Source: CAYLMM01 sp964384825 (GTDB lineage: Bacteria; Krumholzibacteriota; Krumholzibacteriia; LZORAL124-64-63). From it: a DNA stretch of 64,000 bases. Below the pieces are notes generated by a model. That model was given only the letters and a program-made list of their open reading frames with translations, was not told where the DNA came from and searched no databases. This document shows positions 37,334 to 45,933 of this stretch, piece by piece. Within the stretch, counting starts at the first letter, position 1; the number at the start of each line of letters is the position of its first letter. The position numbers were made by a program, and so were the translations under genes. Location: positions 1 through 64,000 of the forward strand of contig CAYLMM010000008.1 in NCBI GenBank assembly GCA_964384825.1. Direction: 5' to 3'.

Positions 37334-38721
37334 CCGCGCGGCGGCAGCACCTTCAGCACGTCGACCACGATCACGAAGGTCATGAACAGCATCAGGACGA
37401 TCAGGCCCACCTGCATCGCGATGGCCTGGATGCGTTCGTGCACCCGCCGGCCGGTGATCATCTCGATCAGCAGGAACACCACGTGCCCCCCGTCGAGCAC
37501 CGGAATCGGCAGCAGGTTCAGCAGGAACAGGTTCACCGAGAAGAAGGCGATGAACAGCAGCAGGTGGCTGAAGCTCCAGCGGAGCATCTCGCCGGCCACC
37601 TGGCCGATCCTGATCGGGCCGCCGACGGCGTCGAGGCCCAGCTTCCCGCCCACGAAGTTCCCCAGCACCTCGACCGTGGCTACGATCGTCAGCCAGGTCC
37701 GCCGGGCCCCGATCGAAACGGCCTCGAGCAGACCGACGCCGGTGGCTGCGTAATGCCGGTCGAAGAAGATGCGACCGATGGTGGAGTCGGGCAGGACCTC
37801 CGCCGCCTCGGGCGTCACCGGGCGGGTGATGGTCTGGCCGTCGCGCTCCCAGGTCAGGTCGACCTCGACCCCGGCGTGCCGGTTGATGATCCGGGCGATC
37901 GACGCGAAGGAGGTGACCAGCGTGCCGTCGACGGCCACGATGCGGTCGCCGGTGCGCAGGCCGACCTCGTCGGCGGGACCGCCGTCCTGGACCAGCCCCA
38001 CCTCGGTGTCCCAGGGATCCATTCCCAGGCGCCAGTACTGGCCGACCGGCTGCGGCGAGAAGGTCAGGTCCAGACTGGCCCCGTCGCGCTCGATGGTCAG
38101 CGGCACCACGGCCGGCGCACCGGAGCGCAGGCTCGGCGCGACCGTGCGTTCGGTGACGTCCTCCCAGGTGGTGACCGGTACGCCGCCGATCTCGACGATG
38201 CGGTCGCCGACCCGCAGGCCGGCGGCGGCGGCGGGTCCGTCGGCGTCCACGCCGCCGATGCGGGTCACCGGGATCTCCATGATCCCTTGGGCCCAGACGA
38301 TCATCGAGTAGATCAAAAAGGCCAGCACCAGGTTGGCCAGGGGCCCGGCCACGACCACGGCCATCCTCTGCCAGGCGGGACGGCGGCTGAAGTGGCGCGA
38401 AACCGGGATGTCGCGGTCGCCCTCGGCGGCCTCGCGATCGCCCTCCTCGGTGCCCAGCGGATAATGCCGCTCCTGGCCGGTGCCGGTGTCCTGGATCTCC
38501 TCCATCACGCCCTCGCCCGCCATCTTCACGTAGCCCCCGAAGGGCACCACCGACAGGGCGTACTCCGTCTCGCCGAAGCGGCGGCGCAGGATCTTCGGGC
38601 CGAATCCGATGGAGAAGGTCTTGACGTAGATCCCGGTCATCTTGCAGACGGCGAAATGGCCGAGCTCGTGAATGATGATCACGACGCCGAGGGTCAACAC
38701 GAAGGCTATGAGGGTCGACAC
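37330..38721 (-). CDS. rseP: Site-2 protease RseP
   Basis: Inner-membrane zinc metalloprotease that cleaves anti-sigma factors or signal-peptide remnants within the membrane. The 463 residues have HELGH at 18-22 in the first membrane segment. Two PDZ domains follow in the periplasmic part (GLRVGDRIVEIGGVPV and GLRTGDRIVAVDGTLV), and the third zinc ligand lies in PIPVLDGGH near residue 400. I chose GTG at 38721 because GGAG lies eight bases upstream and the HELGH then falls at the usual distance. It ends the pyrH-frr-uppS-cdsA-dxr-rseP operon, 16 bp after dxr. Confidence 0.95.
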   Translation of the reverse strand: MSTLIAFVLTLGVVIIIHELGHFAVCKMTGIYVKTFSIGFGPKILRRRFGETEYALSVVPFGGYVKMAGEGVMEEIQDTGTGQERHYPLGTEEGDREAAEGDRDIPVSRHFSRRPAWQRMAVVVAGPLANLVLAFLIYSMIVWAQGIMEIPVTRIGGVDADGPAAAAGLRVGDRIVEIGGVPVTTWEDVTERTVAPSLRSGAPAVVPLTIERDGASLDLTFSPQPVGQYWRLGMDPWDTEVGLVQDGGPADEVGLRTGDRIVAVDGTLVTSFASIARIINRHAGVEVDLTWERDGQTITRPVTPEAAEVLPDSTIGRIFFDRHYAATGVGLLEAVSIGARRTWLTIVATVEVLGNFVGGKLGLDAVGGPIRIGQVAGEMLRWSFSHLLLFIAFFSVNLFLLNLLPIPVLDGGHVVFLLIEMITGRRVHERIQAIAMQVGLIVLMLFMTFVIVVDVLKVLPPRG

Positions 38722-38737
38722 GGTATCAACTCCGTCC

Positions 38738-39982
38738 TTACCGGTCAGGCAACTGGGTGCGGGCCGTTTCACGGGCCAGTCTGTCGATGTCGAGCGCCTC
38801 GCCCAGGTCCATCACCGGAGCGTCGGGGACGGCGGCGAGACATTTCTCGATCACGCCGGCAATATCGACATATCGGATTCGGTCGGCCAGCATCGCGGCC
38901 ACGGCCACCTCGTTGGCGGCGTTCAGCACGATCGGGGCCCTCCCGCCGCGGCGCCCGGCCTCGATCGCCAGGCCCAGGCAGGGGAAACGGTCGACGTCGG
39001 GCGTCTCGAAACGAAGCTCTCCCAGCTTCGCCAGATCGAGCCGTTCGCCCGGGCGATGCCAGTGCCTCTCCCCGGCCAGGGCGTAGAGCAGGGGCAGGCT
39101 CATGTCCGGTAGCCCGAGCTGGGCCATCATCACGCCGTCCTGGAACTCGACCAGCGAGTGGACGATCGATCCGGGATGCACGACGACCCGGATGCCGTCG
39201 TAGGGCACGTCGAAAAGGTAGTGGGCCTCGATGATCTCGAGCCCCTTGTTCATCAGCGTGGCCGAATCGACGGTGATCTTCGGCCCCATCCGCCAGGTGG
39301 GATGGCGCAGCACCTGCTCGCGGGAGACCTCGCGCAGCTTGGTGGCCGGCAGATCCCGGAACGGCCCGCCCGAAGCGGTCAGGACCAGGCTCTCGATCTC
39401 GTTGAGATTACGGCCCGCCAGGCACTGGGCGATGGCCGAGTGCTCGGAGTCGACGGGGATGACCTCGGCCCCGCCGGCGGAGACGGCCTCGCGCACCAGC
39501 AGTCCGCCGACGACCAGCGATTCCTTGTTGGCCAGGGCGATGCGACGGCCGCGGCGGGCGGCGACCAGGGTCGGCTCGAGGCCGACCGCGCCGACCAGGG
39601 CGTTGACCACGCAGTCGCAGTCGGACAGGCCGGCCGCCTCGCGCAGGCCGATCGGGCCGGCGGGCAGCAGATCCCCCGCCAGGTCGGAACGCTTCGCGGC
39701 CTCGGCGTGGGCGGATTCCTCGAAGACCGCGAGCGCGGGATCGTCGGCGGCGCCCGCGGCGCGCAGTTCGGCGACGATCTCGGCCAGGCCCTCGACGTCG
39801 GCCCGGACGGCCAGGCCGGTCACCTTCAGGCGGCCGGCGTAGCGCACGGCGAGTTCGACCGCCTGGCGGCCGATCGATCCGGTGGCCCCCAGCAGGACCA
39901 CGCGCAACGGCTCCGGCAGGCGGCGCGGGCCGCAGGTCGGATCGTAAAGAGCCGTGGTGGGTATCTCGTTCTTTTGCTTCAT
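38738..39982 (-). CDS. dxr: 1-deoxy-D-xylulose 5-phosphate reductoisomerase
   Basis: Second step of the MEP isoprenoid pathway: DXP to 2-C-methyl-D-erythritol 4-phosphate with NADPH and a divalent metal. The 414 residues include the NADPH motif LLGATGSIGRQA, NKESLV, the metal site PVDSEHSAI, TASGGPF, the active-site lid region HPTWRMGPKITVDSATLMNKGLE and VVHPGSIVHS. An N-terminal extension of about 25 residues precedes the Rossmann motif. The start is ambiguous between ATG at 39982 (GGAGG nearby) and ATG at 39991. Supplies precursors for undecaprenyl synthesis by the upstream uppS. Confidence 0.95.
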   Translation of the reverse strand: MKQKNEIPTTALYDPTCGPRRLPEPLRVVLLGATGSIGRQAVELAVRYAGRLKVTGLAVRADVEGLAEIVAELRAAGAADDPALAVFEESAHAEAAKRSDLAGDLLPAGPIGLREAAGLSDCDCVVNALVGAVGLEPTLVAARRGRRIALANKESLVVGGLLVREAVSAGGAEVIPVDSEHSAIAQCLAGRNLNEIESLVLTASGGPFRDLPATKLREVSREQVLRHPTWRMGPKITVDSATLMNKGLEIIEAHYLFDVPYDGIRVVVHPGSIVHSLVEFQDGVMMAQLGLPDMSLPLLYALAGERHWHRPGERLDLAKLGELRFETPDVDRFPCLGLAIEAGRRGGRAPIVLNAANEVAVAAMLADRIRYVDIAGVIEKCLAAVPDAPVMDLGEALDIDRLARETARTQLPDR

Positions 39983-39996
39983 GCCCTCCATCCCGT

Positions 39997-40884
39997 TCAG
40001 GCGCTGAAGAAGCGCAGGTAGTAGTAGAACAGCGGGGCCGTGAACAGCAGCGAATCGAAACGGTCCAGGACGCCGCCGTGCCCCGGCAGCAGCGTGGCCG
40101 AATCCTTGATGCCGGCGTCGCGCTTGAGCAGCGACTCGACCATGTCGCCGAGCTGGGCCAGAACGCCGCCGAAGATCCCGAGCAGGGTCCCCTCGACCGG
40201 CGAGAGGAAGGAGCCGAAAGTGTGGGCCGCGACGAATCCGGCGCCGGCCGCGCCCAGCAGCCCGCCGATCGCGCCCTCGACCGATTTCTTCGGACTGACC
40301 CGCCGCAGCAACGGTCGTGATCCGATCGCCACCCCGACCAGGTAGGCGCAGGTGTCGTTGGCCCAGGTGACCACCGCCACCAGCCCCACCGCCCGCAGCC
40401 CGAAGGAGTAGGGCACGCCCTCCAGCACGTGCGGCAGCTCCCGCAGCATCACCAGATGGCTGCCGAGCCAGCCCACGTAGAGCACTCCGAAGACGGTCAC
40501 GCTGATGTGGATCAGGGAATGGGCCATGTCCCGACGGAAGAGCTCGCTGATCATCACCACCATCATGGTGCCGGTCAGAAGCAGCGAAAGGGCGGCGCCG
40601 CCGCGGTACACGTACCAGGTCATCAGCAGGCCGCAGAGCATGCCGATCATCTTGTACGGCCGATAGCCGCGGGCTTCCATCAGCAGATAGAATTCGCGCA
40701 GGCCGCAGACGACCATCAGGTCGACCAGCAGCAGGAACATCACGCCGCCGTGCACGGCGAACCAGCACAGCAGGGGAACGCCGATCAGGATCACGCCGAT
40801 CCGCGGCAGGATGTCGGCGCCCAGGAACCGCCGCCAGGGATCGACCGGGCCCCGCGGCGGGCGATCCTGTCTATCGGCGCTCAA
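39997..40884 (-). CDS. cdsA: Phosphatidate cytidylyltransferase
   Basis: Inner-membrane enzyme making CDP-diacylglycerol from phosphatidic acid and CTP, the branch point of phospholipid synthesis. There is no ATG before the first membrane segment. TTG at 40884 overlaps the uppS stop (TTGA) and has AAGG seven bases upstream, giving 295 residues. About eight membrane segments follow. The C-terminal signature SLLKRDAGIKDSATLLPGHGG is complete with VLDRFD. Fourth gene of the operon, immediately before dxr. Confidence 0.94.
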   Translation of the reverse strand: MSADRQDRPPRGPVDPWRRFLGADILPRIGVILIGVPLLCWFAVHGGVMFLLLVDLMVVCGLREFYLLMEARGYRPYKMIGMLCGLLMTWYVYRGGAALSLLLTGTMMVVMISELFRRDMAHSLIHISVTVFGVLYVGWLGSHLVMLRELPHVLEGVPYSFGLRAVGLVAVVTWANDTCAYLVGVAIGSRPLLRRVSPKKSVEGAIGGLLGAAGAGFVAAHTFGSFLSPVEGTLLGIFGGVLAQLGDMVESLLKRDAGIKDSATLLPGHGGVLDRFDSLLFTAPLFYYYLRFFSA

Positions 40885-41741
40885 GGACGCACCTTCAGCA
40901 TGTTGATCCAGCGCTTCGGATCCAGGAGAGAGCTCTTGGGCCTGGCGGGCGCGGTGCTCCGGTCGTTGCCGTTCACGCCGCCGAAGCGCCGGTCGCGCCC
41001 CTGGTAGTCCTCGACCGCGGTCATCAGGTCGCGCTCGTCGAAATCCGGCCACAGCACCTTGGTGATGTGGATCTCGGAATAGGCCGACTGCCAGATGAGG
41101 AAGTTGCTCAGCCGCTGCTCGCCGCTGGTGCGGATCACGAGGTCGGGATCGGGGATCTCCGGCGAGTAGAACCCGGCGCGCAGGGCGTCCTCGTCGATGT
41201 CGTCGGGATCGATCTCCCCGGCTGCGGCGCGCCGGGCCAGGGCCCGGGCCGCGCGCAGGATCTCGGTGCGGCCGCCGTAGGCCAGGGCCAGGTTCAGCAC
41301 CAGCCCGTCGTTGTCCGCGAGGTCGGCGATCGTCTCGTCCAGGACGGCCCGCACGTTCCCGGGGATCATCCCGATCTCGCCCGAGGCGACCAGACGCACG
41401 TTGTTGCGGTCCAGCTCCCTCTTCTCGGCCGCCAGGGCCTCGTCCAGGAACAGCCACAGCGCCTTCACCTCGGCCGCGGGGCGCTTGAAGTTCTCCTGCG
41501 AGAAGGTGTAGAGGGTCAGGTACGAGACGCCCAGATCCACGCAGGCGCGCAGGCAGCGCCGCAGCGAATGCCGGCCGGCGCGATGTCCGACGACGCGCGG
41601 CAGACGGCGGATACGGGCCCAGCGCCCGTTGCCGTCCATGATCACGGCCACGTGGCGGGGAACGTTCCCCCGGGCGATGATCCGTTCGCGCAGTTGATCG
41701 AGAGAAGGCTGCGCAGCCTCCCCCCGCCGTTCGGCCGTCAT
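40881..41741 (-). CDS. uppS: Undecaprenyl diphosphate synthase (cis-prenyltransferase)
   Basis: Builds the C55 lipid carrier for peptidoglycan and O-antigen from FPP and IPP. The 286 residues contain IMDGNGRWA (catalytic D36), GHRAGRHSLR, LTLYTFSQENFKRP and DLVIRTSGEQRLSNFLIWQSAYSE in two adjacent blocks. The last roughly 35 residues (after the ValProAsp-type core ends near DRRFGGV) form an uncommon basic C-terminal extension ending NMLKVRP. The ATG at 41741 follows GGGAG, and the stop overlaps the TTG of cdsA. Confidence 0.96.
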   Translation of the reverse strand: MTAERRGEAAQPSLDQLRERIIARGNVPRHVAVIMDGNGRWARIRRLPRVVGHRAGRHSLRRCLRACVDLGVSYLTLYTFSQENFKRPAAEVKALWLFLDEALAAEKRELDRNNVRLVASGEIGMIPGNVRAVLDETIADLADNDGLVLNLALAYGGRTEILRAARALARRAAAGEIDPDDIDEDALRAGFYSPEIPDPDLVIRTSGEQRLSNFLIWQSAYSEIHITKVLWPDFDERDLMTAVEDYQGRDRRFGGVNGNDRSTAPARPKSSLLDPKRWINMLKVRP

Positions 41742-41755
41742 GATCGCTCCCGCGT

Positions 41756-42313
41756 TCAGATTTCCATGATTTCCGCTTCCTTGAGCTTCGAGATCCGATC
41801 GATCTCGTCGCAGAAGCGGTCGGTCAGCTTCTGGATCTGCTCCTTCGCCGCGCGGACCTCGTCCTCGGGCAGGGAGTTCTCCTTCTCCATCTTCTTCATC
41901 TTGTCGTTGCACTGCTGGCGGACCTTGCGGACCGAGATCTTGCCGTTCTCGCCGTATTCGCGGGCGGTCTTGGAGAGGTCCCGGCGCCGGTCCTCGGTCA
42001 GTTCGGGAATCGGCACGCGGATCAACAGCCCGTCGTTGACCGGGTTGAGGCCCAGGTCGGCCGCGCGGATGGCCTTCTCGATCTCGCCGATCACGTTGCG
42101 GTCGAAGGGGGCGACGGTCAGCAGCCGGGGCTCCGGAGCGCCGATGTTGGCCAGCTGCCGCAGGGGCGTCGGCGCGCCGTAGTAATCGACCCTCACGCCG
42201 TCGAGCATGGCCGGCGAGGCCTTGCCGGTGCGGATCTTGGCGAGGGCCGAACCGAGGCGGTCCAGCGCCTCCTGCATCTCCATCTCGGCCGACATGGTCA
42301 ATTCATCAAGCAT
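41756..42313 (-). CDS. frr: Ribosome recycling factor
   Basis: Splits post-termination ribosomes with EF-G. 185 residues, the standard length. Family motifs are RTGKASPAMLDGV near the start, YYGAPTPLRQLANI, PELTEDRRRDLSK and VRKVRQ. The ATG at 42313 has AAGGAG seven bases upstream and lies inside the end of pyrH (8-nt overlap), so translation is coupled. Second gene of the operon beginning with pyrH. Confidence 0.97.
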   Translation of the reverse strand: MLDELTMSAEMEMQEALDRLGSALAKIRTGKASPAMLDGVRVDYYGAPTPLRQLANIGAPEPRLLTVAPFDRNVIGEIEKAIRAADLGLNPVNDGLLIRVPIPELTEDRRRDLSKTAREYGENGKISVRKVRQQCNDKMKKMEKENSLPEDEVRAAKEQIQKLTDRFCDEIDRISKLKEAEIMEI

Positions 42314-43034
42314 GATGCGGCTCCTTTTCGATCCGGGTTCCCGGACGGCCGCCGTCCAGGACGGCCAGCAGATTCTCGGGGTCGGTGATGTCGAAGACCT
42401 CGATCGGCAGACCCTGCTCCTCGCAGAGCGCGATCGCCGTCAGGTCCATCACCCCCAGACGCCGATCGATGACCTCGGCGTAGGTCAGATGGTCGAATCG
42501 CTTCGCGTCGGGATGCTTGTGCGGATCCCGGTCGTAGACGCCGTCGACCTGGGTGCCCTTGAGCAGGATGTCGGCCTGGATCTCCAGGGCCCGCAGGGCG
42601 GCGGCGCTGTCGGTGGTAAAATAGGGGTTGCCGGTGCCGCCGCCAAAGATCAGCACGGCGCCCTTCTTCAGCAGGGGCCGGGCCCGGTCGCGCGAGAATT
42701 CGCGGGTCAGCGGGGCGTACTCCCGCGGGGTCATCACCACGGCGTCGGTGCCCTCGGCCCGCAGATAGTCGCGCAGGACCGCCGCGTTCATGATGGTCGC
42801 CAGCATGCCCACGTGATCCGCGGTGACGCGGTTGAGGACGTCGAGGTTGGCCGAGCGGGCGCGGAACAGGTTGCCCGCGCCGACCACGATGCCGAATCCG
42901 ATGCCGTTCTGAGCCGCATGGGAGACGACCCGGGCGATCTCGGACAGGCGTTCGTGGCCGAAGGGATCTTCGCCGGACGCGAGGGCCTCGCCGCTGAGTT
43001 TGAGCAGGACGCGGGAATAGCGCATTCCGGACAA
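42306..43034 (-). CDS. pyrH: Uridylate kinase
   Basis: Hexameric UMP kinase of the amino-acid-kinase fold; makes UDP for pyrimidine nucleotide synthesis. It shows YSRVLLKLSGEAL, GIVVGAGNLFRA, IMNAAVLRDYL, IFGGGTGNPYFTTDSAAALRA in adjacent blocks, and LMD-type region GVMDLTAIALCEE. I favour TTG at 43034 because AAAGGAG lies six bases upstream (242 residues, starting MSGMRYSRV). ATG at 43025, three codons later, has no site at proper distance. It begins an operon just downstream of a strong terminator after tsf. Confidence 0.95.
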   Translation of the reverse strand: MSGMRYSRVLLKLSGEALASGEDPFGHERLSEIARVVSHAAQNGIGFGIVVGAGNLFRARSANLDVLNRVTADHVGMLATIMNAAVLRDYLRAEGTDAVVMTPREYAPLTREFSRDRARPLLKKGAVLIFGGGTGNPYFTTDSAAALRALEIQADILLKGTQVDGVYDRDPHKHPDAKRFDHLTYAEVIDRRLGVMDLTAIALCEEQGLPIEVFDITDPENLLAVLDGGRPGTRIEKEPHHA

Positions 43035-43110
43035 GGGGAACTCCTTTCCCGTCGCCGGGCGGTCGCCGGCGCCGAGGCGGGGCGCGTTCCGAGGCGGGCG
43101 GGCGAAATAC

Positions 43111-43141
43111 AAAAAAAAGCCCGGGCCGGAGCCCGGGCTTT
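43111..43141 (-). terminator. Intrinsic terminator after tsf
   Basis: On the minus strand AAAGCCCGGGC and GCCCGGGCTTT form a perfect 11-bp stem around a TCCG tetraloop, and eight T residues end the structure. It begins 9 bp after the tsf stop and separates the ribosomal-protein transcript from the pyrH operon. Confidence 0.93.
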
Positions 43142-43150
43142 CCGAAAGAC

Positions 43151-43744
43151 CTAGGCTCCGATCTGGTACCGGACGAACCGACGGATCCCCATGTTCTCGC
43201 CCAGTTTGCCGATCACGGAGTTCACGTAATCCTGAACGGTCATGTCCGGATCCTTGACGTACTTCTGCTCCAGAAGGCAGACGTCGCCGTAGAACTTGTC
43301 TAGCTTACCCTGGACGATCTTGTCAATGATATTGTCCGGCTTGCCCTCTTCCTTCATCTGACCGCGGTAGATCTCGGCCTCCTTGGCCACCAGCGAGGCG
43401 TCCACGCCGTCGCGATCGAGCGCGACCGGCGAGGCCGCGGCGATGTGCATGGCCACGTTGTGGACGAAACCGCGGAAGTCGTCGGTGCGGGCCACGAAGT
43501 CGGTCTCGCAGACCACTTCGATCAGCACGCCGACCTGGCCGCCGGGGTGGATGTAGGATTCGATCAGGCCCTGGGCGGTGGCGCGGCCGGCCTTCTTGGC
43601 GGCCTTGGCGATGCCCTTCTTGCGCAGGTATTCGGCGGCCTGCTCCATATCGCCGTCGGTCTCGGCGAGAGCCTTCTTGCAGTCCATCATGCCCGCGCCG
43701 GTCTGCTGGCGCAGTTCGCTGACCATCTTGGCGGTGATTGCCAT
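43151..43744 (-). CDS. tsf: Elongation factor Ts (short form)
   Basis: Guanine-nucleotide exchange factor for EF-Tu. The N-terminal UBA-like domain has VSELRQQTGAGMMDCKKAL, and the core has TDFVAR (81-86), which inserts into EF-Tu. At 197 residues it is the short type with a single core subdomain, compared with about 283 in E. coli. It ends IGKLGENMGIRRFVRYQIG, the conserved terminus. GGAGG lies five bases before the ATG. Follows rpsB by 113 bp, with a stem-loop between, and precedes a strong terminator. Confidence 0.97.
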   Translation of the reverse strand: MAITAKMVSELRQQTGAGMMDCKKALAETDGDMEQAAEYLRKKGIAKAAKKAGRATAQGLIESYIHPGGQVGVLIEVVCETDFVARTDDFRGFVHNVAMHIAAASPVALDRDGVDASLVAKEAEIYRGQMKEEGKPDNIIDKIVQGKLDKFYGDVCLLEQKYVKDPDMTVQDYVNSVIGKLGENMGIRRFVRYQIGA

Positions 43745-43818
43745 GTTCGCCTCCTTGCCGGGCCGGCCCGGCTTCTTAGCGTTGCCTGGTTATCGTCTGG
43801 AACCATCGAGCGGAGAAG

Positions 43819-43845
43819 CCCGCCCTCCCCGGCGGAGAGGGCGGG
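43819..43845 (-). other. Stem-loop between rpsB and tsf
   Basis: CCCGCCCTC and GAGGGCGGG form a perfect 9-bp stem with a 9-nt loop in the rpsB-tsf spacer. No U-tract follows on the minus strand, so it is more likely a processing, stability or attenuation element than a full terminator. Confidence 0.5.
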
Positions 43846-43857
43846 TCGCCGGTATGC

Positions 43858-44691
43858 CTACTTCTCGGACTCGGACTCGCCGCCCTCTGCGGGCTTCGGA
43901 GCCGGGGCCGGCGCCGGGGCCGGCTCGTCCTGCATCGAGACGGTGGCGCCGGAATCGGCGGCCGCGGCCTTCTGGATCTCCACCGGCGCGTCCTTGCCCT
44001 CGGCGCGGATCGACCGGCCCTCGCGGATGGCGTCGGCCGCCACGCGGGCATAGAGGGAGATGGCGCGGATCGCGTCGTCGTTGCCGGGCACCGGGTAGCT
44101 GACCAGCTCGGGATCGCTGTTGGTGTCGATGATCCCGACGACCGGGATGTTCAGCTTGCTGGCCTCGCGGACGGCGGTCTCTTCCTCGCAGGTGTCGATC
44201 ACGAAGACGGCCGCGGGCAGATCGCGCATGGTGCGGATGCCGCCGAGGTTCTTCATCAGCTTGTCGTAGGTGCGGCCCATCTCGAGCTGCTCTTTCTTGC
44301 TGAGCTTCTCGATCTTGCCGGTGGCGCGCAGTTCCTCGATCTTCTCGAGCTTCTGGACGCTCTTGCTGATGGTCTGCCAGTTGGTCAGCATGCCGCCGAG
44401 CCAGCGCTCGGTGACGTAGGGCATGCCGCACTGGGTCGCGTAATCGCGGATGGCGACCTTGGCCTGCTTCTTGGTGCCGACGAACAGCACCGAGCCGCCC
44501 TTCTGGGAGACTTCGCACAGGAACTTGCGGGCCCGCTCGAGGGCGCGCAGGGTCTTCTGGAGGTCGATGATGTAGATGCCGTTGCGGGCGATGAAGATGT
44601 AGGGGCGCATCTTCGGATTCCACTTGCGGGTCTGGTGCCCGAAGTGGACGCCGGCCTCGAGGAGGTCCCTGAGTCCGATCTTGGTGGCCAT
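43858..44691 (-). CDS. rpsB: 30S ribosomal protein S2
   Basis: Small-subunit protein needed for S1 binding. The ATG at 44691 (GGAG six bases upstream) gives 277 residues beginning MATKIGLRDLLEAGVHFGHQ, the canonical S2 start. TERWLGGMLTNW, LPAAVFVIDT and GIIDTNSDP follow. A low-complexity Ala-Pro and Glu/Ser tail (last 25 residues) extends the C-terminus. Lies after rpsI and before tsf, in the ribosomal-protein run rplM-rpsI-rpsB-tsf. Confidence 0.98.
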   Translation of the reverse strand: MATKIGLRDLLEAGVHFGHQTRKWNPKMRPYIFIARNGIYIIDLQKTLRALERARKFLCEVSQKGGSVLFVGTKKQAKVAIRDYATQCGMPYVTERWLGGMLTNWQTISKSVQKLEKIEELRATGKIEKLSKKEQLEMGRTYDKLMKNLGGIRTMRDLPAAVFVIDTCEEETAVREASKLNIPVVGIIDTNSDPELVSYPVPGNDDAIRAISLYARVAADAIREGRSIRAEGKDAPVEIQKAAAADSGATVSMQDEPAPAPAPAPKPAEGGESESEK

Positions 44692-44795
44692 GACGGTCTC
44701 CTGTCTGTCGTTTGGTTGATGCCTCCCCGCCCTTCGCTGGACCGTAGCGAACGCCGAAGCGCCACCGGCTCGGTCCTCCGGACGGGTGCGTGATG

Positions 44796-44824
44796 GCGGG
44801 CGCCCCGCTTGGCGGAGCGCCCGC
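44796..44824 (-). other. Stem-loop in the rpsI-rpsB spacer (possible leader element)
   Basis: GCGGGCGC and GCGCCCGC form a perfect 8-bp stem around a 13-nt loop that can itself pair. It lies in a 151-nt spacer before rpsB. T5 precedes rather than follows the stem on the minus strand, so it is not a classical terminator. An S2 autoregulatory leader is conceivable but unproven. Confidence 0.4.
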
Positions 44825-44842
44825 AAAAAGGTTCGGAACGGC

Positions 44843-45229
44843 CTAGCGCTTCGAGAACTGGAAACGCTTACGGGCGCCCGGCTGTCCGTACTTCTTGCGC
44901 TCCACCATGCGGGAATCGCGGGTCAGGTGACCGGCCTTCCGCAGGGGCACGCGATGTTCCTCGTCGGCGAGCACGAGCGCACGGGCGAGGCCGTGCAGCA
45001 ACGCGCCGGCCTGACCGCTGATGCCGCCGCCCTTGACCGTGGCCCAGACGTCGTAGGAGCTCTCGCCCTCGACGGCCTCCAGCGGCTGGCGCAGGACCAT
45101 CATCCGCGCGGTGTCGAAATAATCATCGCCGGGCTTCTTGTTCACGGTGATCTTGCCGGTTCCGGGAGTGACCCAGACCCTGGCCACCGAGGTCTTGCGC
45201 CGTCCGGTCGCGTAGAATCTCTCTTCCAA
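44843..45229 (-). CDS. rpsI: 30S ribosomal protein S9
   Basis: 128-residue small-subunit protein whose C-terminal tail contacts P-site tRNA. It starts YATGRRKTSVARVW after MEERF, has GGGISGQAGA, and ends KKYGQPGARKRFQFSKR with the invariant Lys-Arg terminus. The start codon is TTG at 45229 with GGAGGAG seven bases upstream; no ATG precedes the conserved N-terminus. Follows rplM by 57 bp, the near-universal rplM-rpsI pair. Confidence 0.98.
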   Translation of the reverse strand: MEERFYATGRRKTSVARVWVTPGTGKITVNKKPGDDYFDTARMMVLRQPLEAVEGESSYDVWATVKGGGISGQAGALLHGLARALVLADEEHRVPLRKAGHLTRDSRMVERKKYGQPGARKRFQFSKR

Positions 45230-45286
45230 CTGAAAACTCCTCCCCCCGCCGCAACCCTAACGCGGGCCGGCGGGCGCGATGTCGGC

Positions 45287-45727
45287 TCAGGACAGCTTCG
45301 GCACGTCGACCTGGCGCGGAGTCTGCGCGGCGTGGGGATGCTCGGCCCCCGCGTAGACGCGCAGATGCTTCAGGGTGTGACGGGAAAGCTTGGTCTTGGG
45401 CAGCATGCCCTTCACGGCGTGGGTGACCACGAACGCGGGCTTGGCGGCCATCATCTTGCGGATGGGGATCTCCTTGAGACCGCCCAGGTAACCGCTGTAA
45501 CGCTGATAGGTCTTCTGATCCAGCTTCTGGCCGGTCAGCTTGACCTTGTCGGCGTTGACCACGATCACGGCGTCGCCCATGTCCAGATGGGGCGTGAACG
45601 TCGGCTTGTGCTTGCCCCGCAGCAACGTGGCCACGAAAGTGGCCAGGCGGCCCAGGGGGACGTCGGTGGCGTCGACGACGAGCCACTCTTTGGCGATCTC
45701 GCCCTGCTTCATCGAATATGTCTTCAA
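45287..45727 (-). CDS. rplM: 50S ribosomal protein L13
   Basis: Early-assembly large-subunit protein, 146 residues. It starts MKTYSMKQGEIAKEW with a TTG start codon at 45727 and GGGAG seven bases upstream. The family N-terminus MKTY requires this codon, so the start is firm. VVDATDVPLGRLAT, LRGKHKPTFTPHLDMGD and VKGMLPKTKLSR follow. It heads the rplM-rpsI-rpsB-tsf run behind a strong promoter and a long leader of about 170 nt. Confidence 0.98.
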   Translation of the reverse strand: MKTYSMKQGEIAKEWLVVDATDVPLGRLATFVATLLRGKHKPTFTPHLDMGDAVIVVNADKVKLTGQKLDQKTYQRYSGYLGGLKEIPIRKMMAAKPAFVVTHAVKGMLPKTKLSRHTLKHLRVYAGAEHPHAAQTPRQVDVPKLS

Positions 45728-45904
45728 CTTCTCGCTCCCAGGAAACTCGGGCGGATGCGTCCGTTCCCGTCCCTTGAACAGCCCTGCGGCACGCAGCGAG
45801 CCGGTTCCCACCAACCTTCGAAGGCCGCGGGACCGGGCCAGAATCGAATTCCTTGCCACGTATGACTTTTCCGCATCTTGCGCGGAACAACGCGCGAGCC
45901 AAGC

Positions 45905-45933
45905 AATCTAGCAAAGAGCCCCGAACCTGTCAA
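45905..45933 (-). promoter_or_regulatory. Strong promoter for rplM-rpsI
   Basis: Perfect TTGACA (45928-45933) and TAGATT (45905-45910) are separated by 17 bp on the minus strand. The -35 overlaps the end of mtnA. Transcription from about 45898 leaves a leader of about 170 nt before rplM, including a small hairpin (TTCCGC with GCGGAA). The length leaves room for autogenous control by L13. Confidence 0.75.

Noticed and set aside
43751..43857. A terminator between rpsB and tsf
   Set aside because: The 9-bp stem there has no U-tract on the transcribed strand, so it is listed only as a stem-loop.
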